Source: Microbacterium sp. GCS4 (GTDB lineage Bacteria; Actinomycetota; Actinomycetes; Actinomycetales; Microbacteriaceae). From it: a stretch of DNA of 64,000 nt. Both the position numbers and the translations under genes were made by a program. Position 1 is the stretch's first letter. Each line of letters begins with the position of its first letter. The stretch lies in NCBI RefSeq assembly GCF_001262495.1, contig NZ_LGYE01000002.1, positions 734,368 through 798,367 of the forward strand, read 5' to 3'. The notes beneath the pieces are model-generated. The model was not told the origin of the DNA and did no database searches. It saw only the letters and a program-made list of their open reading frames with translations. Positions 35,668 to 44,565 of this stretch are shown here, piece by piece.

Positions 35668-37464
35668 ATGACGAACCGGCTCGCCGACACGCTCAGCCCC
35701 TACCTCCGCGCGCACGCCGACAACCCGGTCGACTGGTATCCGTGGGGCCCCGAGGCCTTCGAGGAGGCGGCCAGGCGCGACGTGCCGCTGCTCATCTCGA
35801 TCGGCTACTCGACCTGCCATTGGTGCCACGTGATGGCGCGCGAATCGTTCGCCGACCCCGAGATCGCGGCGCTCGTGAACCGGGACTTCGTGGCCGTCAA
35901 GGTTGATCGCGAGGAGCATCCTGAGGTCGACGGGGCCTATATGGCGGCGGCTTCCGCGTTCACACAGAACCTCGGGTGGCCGCTCACGGCGTTCGCCACG
36001 CCCACCGGCCGCACCTTCTACGCCGGCACCTACTGGCCGCCGGAGGCCCGGCCCCCGCTGCCCGCGTTCCGCGACGTTCTCGCCGCGGTGCGCGAGGCGT
36101 GGACGGTCCGTCGGGCACAGGCGGAGGAGTCGGCGGATGCCGTGACGGAGGCGCTCCGGCACGCGGCGGCCACGGCTCCGTCCGACGTGCCCGCCGCGGC
36201 CGCGCTCCAGGCGGCGGCGTCGACGATCGCTCAGCGGGAGGACGCGGTGCACGGGGGGTTCGGCGGGGCGCCGAAGTTCCCCGTCGCGACGGTGCTGTCG
36301 TTCCTGCAGAGTCCACTGGTGCGGCGAGAGGCCCCGGATGCTGCGGCGTCGGCCGACCGCGCGATCGCCGCGATGACGGCATCCGCGCTGCGCGACGAGG
36401 ACGGCGGGTTCTTCCGCTACGCGACGCAGCGTGACTGGAGCATCCCCCACTACGAGCGGATGCTGACCGACAACGCCCAGTTGCTGGACGCGGCGCTCGC
36501 GGCGGACGACCAGGACACCGCGCGGGGCGTCGCCGCCTTCCTGCTGCGCACTCTGCGACGTGCGGACGGCGGCTTCGGCGCCGCTCAGGACTCGGAGTCA
36601 TGGATCGACGGCCGCCGCAGCGAGGGCGGCTACTACCTCCGGCCCGTCGCGGAGCGGAGCGCGCTGGAGCCGCCCGCTGTCGACGGCAAGGTCATCACGG
36701 GCTGGAACGGCCTCGCGATCGGCGCGCTCGCCCGCGCGGGAGCGGCGCTCGGAGAGCGGGAATGGGTGCGGGCCGCTGTCGAGGCCGCCCGTCACGTGCT
36801 GCGCGTGAACCGCGCGGAGGGCGGACTCGTACGGACCTCGCTCGACGGCGTCGCCTCGCCGGCGGCCGCGACCACGGCGGATGCCGCGCTGCTCGCCGGC
36901 GGTCTGCTCGCGCTCGCCGTCGCGACCGGCGAGGCCGGATGGGCCGTCGCGGGAAGGGACCTCCTGGACGCGGCTCTCGAGGGGCTCCGCGGCGATCCGC
37001 TTCTGCCGGCGCACGGCATCGCGGCCGCTCCGGATCAGACCGACGGCGACCTGCCGTCCGCGGCGGCGGCCGTGGCTGCGACCTCTCTGACGGCCTGGCG
37101 GCTCGGCGCCGGCGACCGTTACCGGGTCGCGGCCGAGGAGCGCGTGCGGGCGCACGCGACGGCTGCGACGGCACAGCCCTTCGCACACGGCAGTCTGCTG
37201 GGCGTGGCTGCCGGACTCGTGGAGGCGCCGCGGCAGATCGTCGTGGTCACGGAGGACCCGGACGGTCCGCTCGCGCAGGCCGCCCGTCGTGCGGACGCGG
37301 ACGTCGTCGCGGTCGTGACGGCGACCCAGGCGCAGGCGTTCGAGGACGCGGGATTCGACCTGTTCGCGGCGAAAGCGAACGCACGGGAGCAGGCCTTCGA
37401 CTGCCGGTCGTTCGTGTGCCGTATGCCGACGAGTGATCCGGGGAGCATCCCACGGGCGAGGTGA
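35668..37464 (+). CDS. Thioredoxin domain-containing DUF255 protein (YyaL-type)
   Basis: A 598-residue protein with an N-terminal thioredoxin-like DUF255 domain (residues about 1-165). [17 protein letters not shown] carries the CxxC, preceded by [15 protein letters not shown] and followed by [12 protein letters not shown] and [12 protein letters not shown]. The rest is an (alpha/alpha)6-toroid-like part resembling N-acylglucosamine epimerase folds ([38 protein letters not shown]). It is shorter than the common 670-residue members. The family is widespread in bacteria, with a suspected link to redox or sugar metabolism. Confidence 0.9.
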   Translation: MTNRLADTLSPYLRAHADNPVDWYPWGPEAFEEAARRDVPLLISIGYSTCHWCHVMARESFADPEIAALVNRDFVAVKVDREEHPEVDGAYMAAASAFTQNLGWPLTAFATPTGRTFYAGTYWPPEARPPLPAFRDVLAAVREAWTVRRAQAEESADAVTEALRHAAATAPSDVPAAAALQAAASTIAQREDAVHGGFGGAPKFPVATVLSFLQSPLVRREAPDAAASADRAIAAMTASALRDEDGGFFRYATQRDWSIPHYERMLTDNAQLLDAALAADDQDTARGVAAFLLRTLRRADGGFGAAQDSESWIDGRRSEGGYYLRPVAERSALEPPAVDGKVITGWNGLAIGALARAGAALGEREWVRAAVEAARHVLRVNRAEGGLVRTSLDGVASPAAATTADAALLAGGLLALAVATGEAGWAVAGRDLLDAALEGLRGDPLLPAHGIAAAPDQTDGDLPSAAAAVAATSLTAWRLGAGDRYRVAAEERVRAHATAATAQPFAHGSLLGVAAGLVEAPRQIVVVTEDPDGPLAQAARRADADVVAVVTATQAQAFEDAGFDLFAAKANAREQAFDCRSFVCRMPTSDPGSIPRAR

Positions 37465-37471
37465 CGGGTTC

Positions 37472-37690
37472 TCACCCCCGGTTGCGGGGATGCTCCTTCG
37501 CCGTCCGCTCGTTGCCGCGGCGGTAGTCGCCGGTCACTCTCGCCATCAGCAACTGCGGGTCGTCGCTCTCGACCTCGTCGAGGAACCGGGCCGCGCGCTC
37601 GCCGCGGAGCACGGTCGCCACGCGTCCGCCGTGACGGATCACGACGTCGCCGCCGCGGACGGCGTAGTCGAAGCCGGAGGGGTCGCCCAT
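37472..37690 (-). CDS. Small hypothetical protein
   Basis: A 72-residue basic protein beginning MGDPSGFDYAVRGGDVVIRH and continuing GRVATVLRGERAARFLDEVE, a two-strand-then-helix pattern that I recall from short actinobacterial hypothetical proteins. There is no membrane segment or known motif. It lies 21 bp upstream of the mannosyltransferase stop on the same strand and is convergent with the DUF255 gene, separated by 7 bp. Confidence 0.7.
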   Translation of the reverse strand: MGDPSGFDYAVRGGDVVIRHGGRVATVLRGERAARFLDEVESDDPQLLMARVTGDYRRGNERTAKEHPRNRG

Positions 37691-37711
37691 GATCGTCCTG
37701 GTCTCGGATCC

Positions 37712-39268
37712 TCAGACCCAGCCCGGCAGCCAGTTGTGCAGCAGCCAGAACTGGTACGGCACGCTCATGCCCGTCCAGACCGGGTAGTAGAACACCGACA
37801 CGAGCACGACCACGCCGAGGAACACGAGCACGGCGCGCTCTCCGGTCCGGCGTCGATGCAGCGGAGCATCCCGGGTCCCGGCGATCCGGCGCAGCACGAC
37901 GGCGAGCGCGATCGCAAGGAACGGCGCCATCGCGACCGTGTAGAACTGGAAGATCGTGCGTTCGGGGAACATCAGCCACGGGACGTAGGTCGCGACGAGG
38001 CCGACGAGCGGGAACGTGAGCGCCGGCCCTGGCGTCGGGCGCCGCTGGATCCACGCGCGCACCAGGCAGTACAGGAGGTACACCGCGGCGGCGATGCTCG
38101 CGTACCAGATGAGCGGGTTGGGGATCGTCGAGATCACCGCGATGCAGTGGTCCACGCCGCACGGCGCCGGGTCGCCGGCGACCCACACGGCGGTGGGGCG
38201 CAGCAACAGCGGCCACTCCCAAGCGGGGCTCGCGTACGGGTGCCCGCTGGTCAGACCGACGTGGAAGTCGAGGATCTGCTTGTGGTAGTTCCACAGCGCG
38301 ATCAGGGGGTTCGGATCGCTGCGGCGGGCGTAGCCGCCCATCGTGACGAGCCAGCCCGTCCAGCTGACGAGGTAGGTGAGCAGGGCCGGGAACACGAGCA
38401 GCACGAACGACACCGGACCCTGACGGAACGCCGCAGCGGTCGGCCACAGCACGACCCCCGCCCGGCGGCGGGCGAGAGCATCCGTCACCACGACGTAGAG
38501 TCCGAACGCCGCGAGCGCGTACATCCCCGACCACTTGACCGCCGTGGCCGCGCCGAGCGCGACACCCGCCGCCACGAGCCAAGGGCGCCGCCACAGCACC
38601 CGGCCCCACATCGGGTCGGGGGAGTCGGGGTTGGGACGCTCCAGGACCGGGATCGTGCGCTCGCGGTCGAGCAGGATGAACAGGGCCCCGAGCAGCAGGA
38701 AGAACGTCAGCGGCCCGTCGAGCAGCGCGGTGCGGCTCATGACGATGCTGAGGCCGTCGATCGCGAGGAGTCCGGACGCGACGGTCGCGACGACGATCGA
38801 TCCGGTCAGGCGGCGTGCGACCAGGTATACGAGCAGTACGGTCGCCGTGCCGAGGAGGGCCGTCGCCAGACGCCACCCGACCGTGTTGTCCGGCCCGCCG
38901 ATCGCCATGCCCAGGGCGATGAGCCACTTGCCGAGCGGCGGATGCACCACGAAGGAGCCGACATCCGACAGGGGGAGCTTCTGCAGTGTGACGAAGGCCT
39001 CGTTCGCGCCCTCGCCCCAGGTGCCCTCGTAGCCGAGCGTCCACAGCGACCAGGCGTCCTTGACGTAGTACGTCTCGTCGAACGCGAGCTGATGCGGGTG
39101 CCCGAGGTTCACGAGCCGCAGGACCGCGGCGACGGCCGTGACGACGAGCGGGGCGAACCAGCGCAGCATCCGCCCCCAGTCCGGGTCGCGCAGGATGCGA
39201 TCGCGGAGCGCTCCGTAGCGCGTCAGCCGATCCTCGGGAGAGGGCAGCAGCGGCACGGGCTCGGTCAC
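37712..39268 (-). CDS. pmt: Dolichyl-phosphate-mannose-type protein mannosyltransferase
   Basis: A 518-residue GT-C membrane glycosyltransferase with about eleven membrane segments. The first external loop has the catalytic DE pair in LAFDETYYVKDAWSL, and FVVHPPLGKWLIALG is the PMT-family HPP/LGK motif. In actinobacteria Pmt transfers mannose from polyprenyl phosphate to serine/threonine of exported proteins. Divergent from rsmI, as in mycobacteria. GTG start lies exactly 6 bp after TAGGCT. Confidence 0.93.
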   Translation of the reverse strand: MTEPVPLLPSPEDRLTRYGALRDRILRDPDWGRMLRWFAPLVVTAVAAVLRLVNLGHPHQLAFDETYYVKDAWSLWTLGYEGTWGEGANEAFVTLQKLPLSDVGSFVVHPPLGKWLIALGMAIGGPDNTVGWRLATALLGTATVLLVYLVARRLTGSIVVATVASGLLAIDGLSIVMSRTALLDGPLTFFLLLGALFILLDRERTIPVLERPNPDSPDPMWGRVLWRRPWLVAAGVALGAATAVKWSGMYALAAFGLYVVVTDALARRRAGVVLWPTAAAFRQGPVSFVLLVFPALLTYLVSWTGWLVTMGGYARRSDPNPLIALWNYHKQILDFHVGLTSGHPYASPAWEWPLLLRPTAVWVAGDPAPCGVDHCIAVISTIPNPLIWYASIAAAVYLLYCLVRAWIQRRPTPGPALTFPLVGLVATYVPWLMFPERTIFQFYTVAMAPFLAIALAVVLRRIAGTRDAPLHRRRTGERAVLVFLGVVVLVSVFYYPVWTGMSVPYQFWLLHNWLPGWV

Positions 39269-39303
39269 CGCTCCAGCCTAGACAACGCGCCTATGCTGGG
39301 CGG

Positions 39304-40125
39304 GTGATCATCCTCGCCGCCACGCCGATCGGAAACCTGGGCGACGTGTCGCGCCGCCTCGTCGAGGTGCTCGAGAACGCCGAGGTCGTCGTCGCGGAGG
39401 ACACCAGGACGACCGCGCACCTGCTGCGGGCGCTGGCGATCGAGAACCGGCCCCGACTCATCGCGCTGCACGACCACAACGAGAAGCAGAAGGCCGCCGA
39501 GCTCGCCGCTCTGGCCGCCGAGCAGGACGTGGTGGTCGTGAGCGATGCGGGGATGCCGGCGATCAGCGACCCCGGGTACGGCGTCGTCGCCGAGGCCGTG
39601 GCGCAGGGCGTGACCGTCACCGCGATCCCCGGTCCCAGCGCCGTGCTCATGGCCCTCGCGATCTCGGGCCTGCCGACCGATCGTTTCACGTTCGAGGGTT
39701 TCCTGCCGCGCAAGCCCGGGGAAAGGCGCTCCGCCCTCGCGACGCTGGCGGCGGAGCCGCGCACCATGGTGTTCTTCGAATCCCCGGCCCGCCTCGCCCC
39801 CGCGCTCGCCGACATGGGCGCAGCGTTCGGCGACACGCGCCGCATCGCGGTGTGCCGGGAGCTCACGAAACTCTACGAGGAGGTCCGTCGGGGGACGGCG
39901 CCGGAGCTCGTCGAGTGGGCGGAGGCTGGGGTCAAGGGCGAGATCGTGATCGTGGTGGAGGGCGCGCCCCGTACCGCCGCCTCTCCCGATGATGCGCTCG
40001 CCCAGGTGCAGGCGCTCGTCGCCTCCGGCATCCGCCTCAAGGACGCGTGCGGCGAGGTCGCCGCCGCCACCGGGCTCTCCTCGCGCGACCTGTATCAGGC
40101 GGCGCTCGCCGCGCGACACGGATGA
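39304..40125 (+). CDS. rsmI: 16S rRNA (cytidine1402-2'-O)-methyltransferase RsmI
   Basis: A 273-residue tetrapyrrole-methylase-fold enzyme that 2'-O-methylates C1402 of 16S rRNA. ILAATPIGNLGDVSRRLVEV and VVAEDTRTTAHLLRAL are the N-terminal signature; VVVSDAGMPAISDPGY and IPGPSAVLMALAISGLPTDR are the SAM-binding loops. The GTG lies exactly 6 bp after TATGCT, giving a leaderless mRNA. The stop overlaps the ATG of a small methyltransferase gene (ATGA). It is divergent from pmt. Confidence 0.96.
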   Translation: MIILAATPIGNLGDVSRRLVEVLENAEVVVAEDTRTTAHLLRALAIENRPRLIALHDHNEKQKAAELAALAAEQDVVVVSDAGMPAISDPGYGVVAEAVAQGVTVTAIPGPSAVLMALAISGLPTDRFTFEGFLPRKPGERRSALATLAAEPRTMVFFESPARLAPALADMGAAFGDTRRIAVCRELTKLYEEVRRGTAPELVEWAEAGVKGEIVIVVEGAPRTAASPDDALAQVQALVASGIRLKDACGEVAAATGLSSRDLYQAALAARHG

Positions 40126-40739
40126 ACCCGGCTGAGGGTGCGGTCGCGGCGGCGTACGACGCGCGTGCCGCGGAGTACACCGCGCTCGCCGGGGACCTCG
40201 CGCAGATGGACCCGCGGGACATCGCGACGGTCGGTGCCTGGCGCGATGGCACGGCCGGGTCGCTGCTGGATGCCGGGTGCGGCCCGGGGCAGTGGGCGGC
40301 TCTCCTGGCGGAGGGCGGCAGGGAGGTCTACGGCATCGACCTTTCCGCCGCCTTCGTCGCGGTCGCGCGATCCCGGCATCCCGGCATCCGGTTCGATCAG
40401 GGTTCGTTTCATGAGCTGTCCTTCGACGACTCCTCGCTCGGCGGCATCCTCGCCTGGTACTCCCTGATCCATACGCCGCCCACGGATGTGCCGCTCGTGC
40501 TGGCCGAGTTCGCGCGCGTCCTGCGCCCCGCCGGCTCGATCCTGCTCGGCTTCTTCGACGGCGAGCCGCGCGAGCCGTTCGCGCACGCGGTGACCACGGC
40601 GTACCTCTGGTCCTCGGATGCGCTGGGAGCGCTGCTGACGGATGCGGGGTTCCACGTCGAGCGCAGCGAGAGCCGTGAGCGGGTCCCCGGCGAGATCAGC
40701 GCGCGTCCGCACGGGGCGCTCGTGGCCCGTCGAGTCTGA
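40122..40739 (+). CDS. Class I SAM-dependent methyltransferase
   Basis: A 205-residue methyltransferase. LLDAGCGPGQWAALLAEGG is SAM motif I, and VYGIDLSAAFVAVAR follows. LGGILAWYSLIHTPP is the motif-IV region, and EFARVLRPAGSILLGF the post-motif strand, typical of UbiE/YcgJ-like small-molecule enzymes. ATG overlaps rsmI's stop by 4 bp, so it is translated with rsmI. The substrate is unknown. Confidence 0.9.
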   Translation: MNPAEGAVAAAYDARAAEYTALAGDLAQMDPRDIATVGAWRDGTAGSLLDAGCGPGQWAALLAEGGREVYGIDLSAAFVAVARSRHPGIRFDQGSFHELSFDDSSLGGILAWYSLIHTPPTDVPLVLAEFARVLRPAGSILLGFFDGEPREPFAHAVTTAYLWSSDALGALLTDAGFHVERSESRERVPGEISARPHGALVARRV

Positions 40740-40797
40740 TGTCCCGTCGCGGGTTACCCTGGTGCACACCCGAGCGAGCGACCGAGGAGGAGCCAGC

Positions 40798-41892
40798 GTG
40801 AGCAGGAGGGCGACGGTCTACGACGTCGCAGAGCGGGCCGAGGTCTCGATCGCGACCGTGTCGCGCGTGCTGCGGCAACCGGATGCCGTACGGCCGGTGA
40901 CTCGCGAACGCGTGCTCGCCGCGGTGTCGGAGCTCGGCTACGTGCCGAGCGGGAGCGCCCGGGGATTGGCTGAGCGTCGCACCGGTGTGCTGGGTCTCTA
41001 CTTCCCGGGTTTCGATGCGGCCGAGGATGCGCCGATGCTCGATGTGCTGGCAGATCGACCGGCCCCGCCGTTCACGGTGAGGCATGAATCGGACGACCAC
41101 GTGCCTCAGCCGGCCATGCTGTTCCTCGACGAGGTGCTGCGAGGCGCGGAGCTGGAGGCGTGGAAGCGCGGGTTCGTCCTCATGATCGGCGTGGGGCGCG
41201 ACGACCCCTCGCGGGAGACTGTGCGCGACATCGCCGGACGCGTCGACGGCCTCATGGTGCTGGCGCAGAGCGTTCCGGACGATGTGCTCGCACGCCTCGC
41301 GCAGCGCATCCCGGTGGTGGTGCTGTCGGGACCGCCGCGCGGCGACAGCTACGACCATGTCACGGTCAGCAACGCCGAGGCGATGACGGAGCTGACCCGG
41401 TTGGTGCTGCGGGACGCGGCACCCGATCGTCTGGCGTATCTCGCCGGCCCTGTCGACTCGCCCGACGGCGCTCAGCGCTGGGAGGGCTTCACGGCCGCGC
41501 TCGCCGAGGTCGGAGCGACTGCGGATGCCGTCACCCTGGTGCGCGGGGACTTCACGCGTGAGTCCGGGCGACGGGCGGGGGCGGAGCTGGTCGAGCGCGG
41601 AGCGCCGAGCGCGCTCATCGCGGCGAACGACCAGATGGCGCTCGGCGCGATCGACGCGTTCCGCGCGGCGGGGCTGCGGGTGCCGGACGACGTGCGCGTG
41701 ACGGGCTTCGACGGGATCGAGGCCGCGGCGCTCGCGCGTCCGGCGCTGACGACGGTGCGGCAGCCGATGATCGACCTCGGCCGCGCGGCCGTCCAGCTGC
41801 TCGCGCGGCGCCTGGAGCATCCCGACGCCGAGCCCATGACCGTCCGGCTCCCGTTGCAGATCCTGGTCAGGGAGAGCTCCCGGGTGTCCTGA
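40798..41892 (+). CDS. LacI family transcriptional regulator
   Basis: A 364-residue regulator. Residues 1-60 hold the LacI helix-turn-helix and hinge (TVYDVAERAEVSIATVSRVL, RVLAAVSELGYVPSG). The rest is a periplasmic-binding-protein-like sugar sensor ending in GFDGIEAAALARPALTTVRQ. Start GTG follows GAGGAGG by 7 bp. It lies 1 kb upstream of the sugar transporter-GH1 operon, whose promoter carries a LacI-type operator at 42810-42823, so it is the likely regulator. Cognate sugar unknown, a beta-glucoside is plausible. Confidence 0.93.
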   Translation: MSRRATVYDVAERAEVSIATVSRVLRQPDAVRPVTRERVLAAVSELGYVPSGSARGLAERRTGVLGLYFPGFDAAEDAPMLDVLADRPAPPFTVRHESDDHVPQPAMLFLDEVLRGAELEAWKRGFVLMIGVGRDDPSRETVRDIAGRVDGLMVLAQSVPDDVLARLAQRIPVVVLSGPPRGDSYDHVTVSNAEAMTELTRLVLRDAAPDRLAYLAGPVDSPDGAQRWEGFTAALAEVGATADAVTLVRGDFTRESGRRAGAELVERGAPSALIAANDQMALGAIDAFRAAGLRVPDDVRVTGFDGIEAAALARPALTTVRQPMIDLGRAAVQLLARRLEHPDAEPMTVRLPLQILVRESSRVS

Positions 41893-41902
41893 GCGGGTTC
41901 TC

Positions 41903-42271
41903 TCAGGCCTTGTCGTGCAGGGTGATCCGGTAGCCGTCGGGGTCGGCGAGCGTGAACGTGCGGCCGAAGGGGCCGTCGATCGGCGCCGATACGATCTCGT
42001 GGCCGTCTGCGACGAGGGCGTCGTGGATGTCCTGCACGTCGGTCGCGTGCAGCCAGACCGCGGCGCCGATTCCGGGGTGGGGGGCCGCGTCGAGGTCGGT
42101 GCCCTCGACGACGTCCCGCAGCGCGAAGGCGATGGGCGAGGTCGTGAACACGACGGCGTGCGGGGGACCGGCGGGGGACCGCTCGAGGCCGAGGTAGGTC
42201 TCGTAGAAGGCCTGGGATGCGGGGAGGTCGCGCACCTGGAGGGAGACGAAGTCGGGACCGGTGACGGGCAT
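41903..42271 (-). CDS. VOC (glyoxalase/bleomycin resistance-type) family protein
   Basis: A 122-residue protein of two beta-alpha-beta-beta-beta modules. DFVSLQVRDLPASQAFYETY is the first module and FTLADPDGYRITLHDK, with the metal-region DPDGxxxxL, is the second. Members are small metal-dependent enzymes or binding proteins. AAAGGA lies 7 bp before the ATG. It is divergent from a MarR gene, and two MarR-type operators fill the shared promoter, so it is probably the MarR target. Confidence 0.9.
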   Translation of the reverse strand: MPVTGPDFVSLQVRDLPASQAFYETYLGLERSPAGPPHAVVFTTSPIAFALRDVVEGTDLDAAPHPGIGAAVWLHATDVQDIHDALVADGHEIVSAPIDGPFGRTFTLADPDGYRITLHDKA

Positions 42272-42286
42272 GTGGTCATCCTTTCA

Positions 42287-42328
42287 TGTCAGTTATCTGA
42301 CACAAAGCGTATGTCAGACTACTGACAT
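42287..42328. promoter_or_regulatory. Two MarR-type operators between the VOC and MarR genes
   Basis: TGTCAGTTATCTGACA at 42287-42302 and TGTCAGACTACTGACA at 42312-42327 are each perfect 6-bp inverted repeats with a 4-bp spacer; centres are 25 bp apart. Site 2 runs into the ATG at 42327 of the MarR gene. Two identical half-sites spaced to cover a promoter is the usual MarR autoregulatory arrangement. Confidence 0.88.
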
Positions 42329-42770
42329 GGGTCAAGACATGATCGATCTGGACACCTCGCTCGGCTACCTGCTCAAGGAGGCGTCGAGCGCCCTCCGCGC
42401 CGCCATGGAGGATGCGCTGCGTCCGTTCGGCATGACGATCACGCACTACTCGTGCCTCGAACTGCTCGCCCAGAGGCCCGGTCTGTCGAACTCGGAGCTC
42501 GCCAGAGGCGCCTTCGTGACCCGGCAGTCGATGAACGTCCTGTTGCAGGCGCTCGAGCGCGACGGCTCTGTGACGCGCCCCGACCATGCCCCGGTCGGCA
42601 AGGCGCTTCCGACCCGGCTCACCGCGCAGGGGAGGCGCACTCTGGAACGCGCCAGCGCCGCCGTCCGCGGGGTCGAGCTGCGCATGCTGGCCGGGCTCTC
42701 CGAGCGGGAACGCGAAGCCGCGTTGCGGAGCCTGCGGAGCATGATCGTCGCACTGCGAGCATCCGACTGA
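42327..42770 (+). CDS. MarR family transcriptional regulator
   Basis: A 147-residue winged-helix regulator. LSNSELARGAFVTRQSMNVL is the recognition helix region, and LERDGSVTRPDHAPVGKALP the wing. Helices at each end (LGYLLKEASSALRAAMEDAL, MIVALRASD) form the dimer interface. The ATG at 42327 overlaps the second operator; an ATG at 42339 is an alternative. It is divergent from the VOC gene and probably represses both. The ligand is unknown. Confidence 0.92.
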   Translation: MGQDMIDLDTSLGYLLKEASSALRAAMEDALRPFGMTITHYSCLELLAQRPGLSNSELARGAFVTRQSMNVLLQALERDGSVTRPDHAPVGKALPTRLTAQGRRTLERASAAVRGVELRMLAGLSEREREAALRSLRSMIVALRASD

Positions 42771-42795
42771 GCGCCCCGGCATCGCCGTCAAGGGG

Positions 42796-42825
42796 TTGCA
42801 TTCCGCAAATGTATGCGCTTACACT
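42796..42825 (+). promoter_or_regulatory. Promoter and LacI-type operator of the sugar transporter operon
   Basis: TTGCAT (42796-42801) and TACACT (42820-42825) with an 18-bp spacer form a plausible -35/-10 pair. TGTATGCGCTTACA at 42810-42823 is a near-perfect palindrome with a central CG, the usual LacI-family operator form, and overlaps the -10. About 70 bp separate it from the GTG of the binding-protein gene. Confidence 0.75.
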
Positions 42826-42900
42826 CACTCATGCGGCTTCGGTCGCAGGGCGTCCCTGACCCGGGGACCCTTCATGACACAGACGACATGAGGTGGAAGC

Positions 42901-44565
42901 GTGGCGAAGACGCACATGCTCCGGCGCTGGCGGAGAGCGGCGATCGTGGGATTGGCGGCGGCGGCCGTGGTGCTCAGCGGATGCAGCATCCAGATCAGCT
43001 CGCAGCCCGACCCGTCCATCGGCGATGACACGATGCTCATCAACGCCGACAAGGGGAACCCGTTCTTCACGCGGAACTTCAACCCCTACCTGACCAACAC
43101 GCGCACGGCGTCGCGGTGGATCTACGAACCGCTGATCCTCGTGAACCCGCTCGACAATTCGCTCAACCCGTGGCTCGCGAGCGAGTGGTCGCAGCCCGAC
43201 GCTCGCACCGTCGTCATGACGATCCGGGACGACGTCGAATGGTCCGACGGCGAGAAGCTCACCGCCGACGACGTGGCCTTCACGTTCCAGCTGCTGAAGG
43301 ACAACCCCTCTCTCGACATCAAGGGCGCGTGGCAGCACCTCGACAGCGTCGAGGTCGAGGGCGACGACGTGATCATGCACCTGCAGAGCGACGACGCCCC
43401 CGCGCTCCCGATCCTCGGGCTCACGATGATCGTGCCCGAGCACATCTGGGCCGACGTGAAGGATCCCGGCACCTTCCGCAACGAGAACCCGGTCGGCACC
43501 GGACCGTTCGTGCTCGGCAACTACAACGACCAGCAGTACTCGATGGACAAGAACCCCGACTACTGGCAGGCCGACAAGATCGAGATCGAGCACATCATCC
43601 TGCCCTCGACCAACACGCAGCTCGACACCGTGACCCGCGGCTACGACTGGTCCTACTCGTTCATCTCGGATGTGGAGGGCACCTGGGGTGCCGCGAGCCC
43701 GAACAACGAGTGGTGGTTCCCGCCGGTCGGCGTGATCGCGCTGCTGCCCAACCTCGAGGTCGCTCCTTTCGACGACGTGAACGTGCGCCGCGGCATCGCG
43801 CTCGCGCTCGACCGCGAGGAGATCGCCGAGACGGCATCCGAGGGGTACATGGAGCCCGCCGGGCAGACCGGCCTCATCCTGCCCAACCAGGAGGAGTACC
43901 TCGACCCGTCGATCCCCGACGGAGGAATGATCACCCAGGATGCGGATGCCGCGCTCGCGGCCTTCGCGGAGTCCGGCTACACGCTCGACGGCGACCGCCT
44001 CGTGGGTCCCGACGGCGAGCAGCTCGAGTTCTCGCTCACCACCGCCAACGGCTACTCCGACTGGACGCGCGCCGCGCAGGCCGTGCAGCGTCAGCTCGCC
44101 GCAGTCGGCGTGAAGGTGAGCCTCAAGCTCCCGCAGCCCGCCGGCTATCAGAGCGCCATCAGCAACGGCGACTTCGAGATGGCGATCGGCGGCATGGGCG
44201 GTGGCGACGTCTACCAGGCCTACAACAACCTGCTGTCGAGCCAGTTCTACGTCCCCTCGGGCGAGGCCACCGCGAACAACTTCGAGCGGTACCGGTCCGA
44301 CGAGGTCGACGCTCTGCTCGCCGAGTACCGCGAGACCATCGACCCCGCACTGCAGACCGAGATCGCGCACGAGCTCCAGAACGTCGTGTACGACGAGCTG
44401 CCGGTGATCGGGCTCTACTACGGAGGGAGCTGGGGTCTGTTCAACGACGCCAAGTTCACCGGGTGGCCCTCGGCCGACGACCCGTACATGATCCCGCAGA
44501 ACTACGACTCGGCGCCGCTGATGATCTTCACCCGGCTCGAGCGCGTGAAGGGAGACGACCAGTGA
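42901..44565 (+). CDS. Family 5 extracellular solute-binding lipoprotein of an ABC transporter
   Basis: A 554-residue SBP_bac_5 lipoprotein. The signal sequence ends in the lipobox VVLSGC, with Cys28 lipidated. NPYLTNTRTASRWIYEPL, WSDGEKLTADDVAFTFQLL and NPVGTGPFVLGNYND are characteristic of the oligopeptide/dipeptide-binding family, which in several bacteria also binds cello-oligosaccharides. GTG start. It is first in a five-gene unit, overlapping the permease by 4 bp; the last gene is a GH1 glycosidase, which favours an oligosaccharide ligand. Confidence 0.93.
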   Translation: MAKTHMLRRWRRAAIVGLAAAAVVLSGCSIQISSQPDPSIGDDTMLINADKGNPFFTRNFNPYLTNTRTASRWIYEPLILVNPLDNSLNPWLASEWSQPDARTVVMTIRDDVEWSDGEKLTADDVAFTFQLLKDNPSLDIKGAWQHLDSVEVEGDDVIMHLQSDDAPALPILGLTMIVPEHIWADVKDPGTFRNENPVGTGPFVLGNYNDQQYSMDKNPDYWQADKIEIEHIILPSTNTQLDTVTRGYDWSYSFISDVEGTWGAASPNNEWWFPPVGVIALLPNLEVAPFDDVNVRRGIALALDREEIAETASEGYMEPAGQTGLILPNQEEYLDPSIPDGGMITQDADAALAAFAESGYTLDGDRLVGPDGEQLEFSLTTANGYSDWTRAAQAVQRQLAAVGVKVSLKLPQPAGYQSAISNGDFEMAIGGMGGGDVYQAYNNLLSSQFYVPSGEATANNFERYRSDEVDALLAEYRETIDPALQTEIAHELQNVVYDELPVIGLYYGGSWGLFNDAKFTGWPSADDPYMIPQNYDSAPLMIFTRLERVKGDDQ

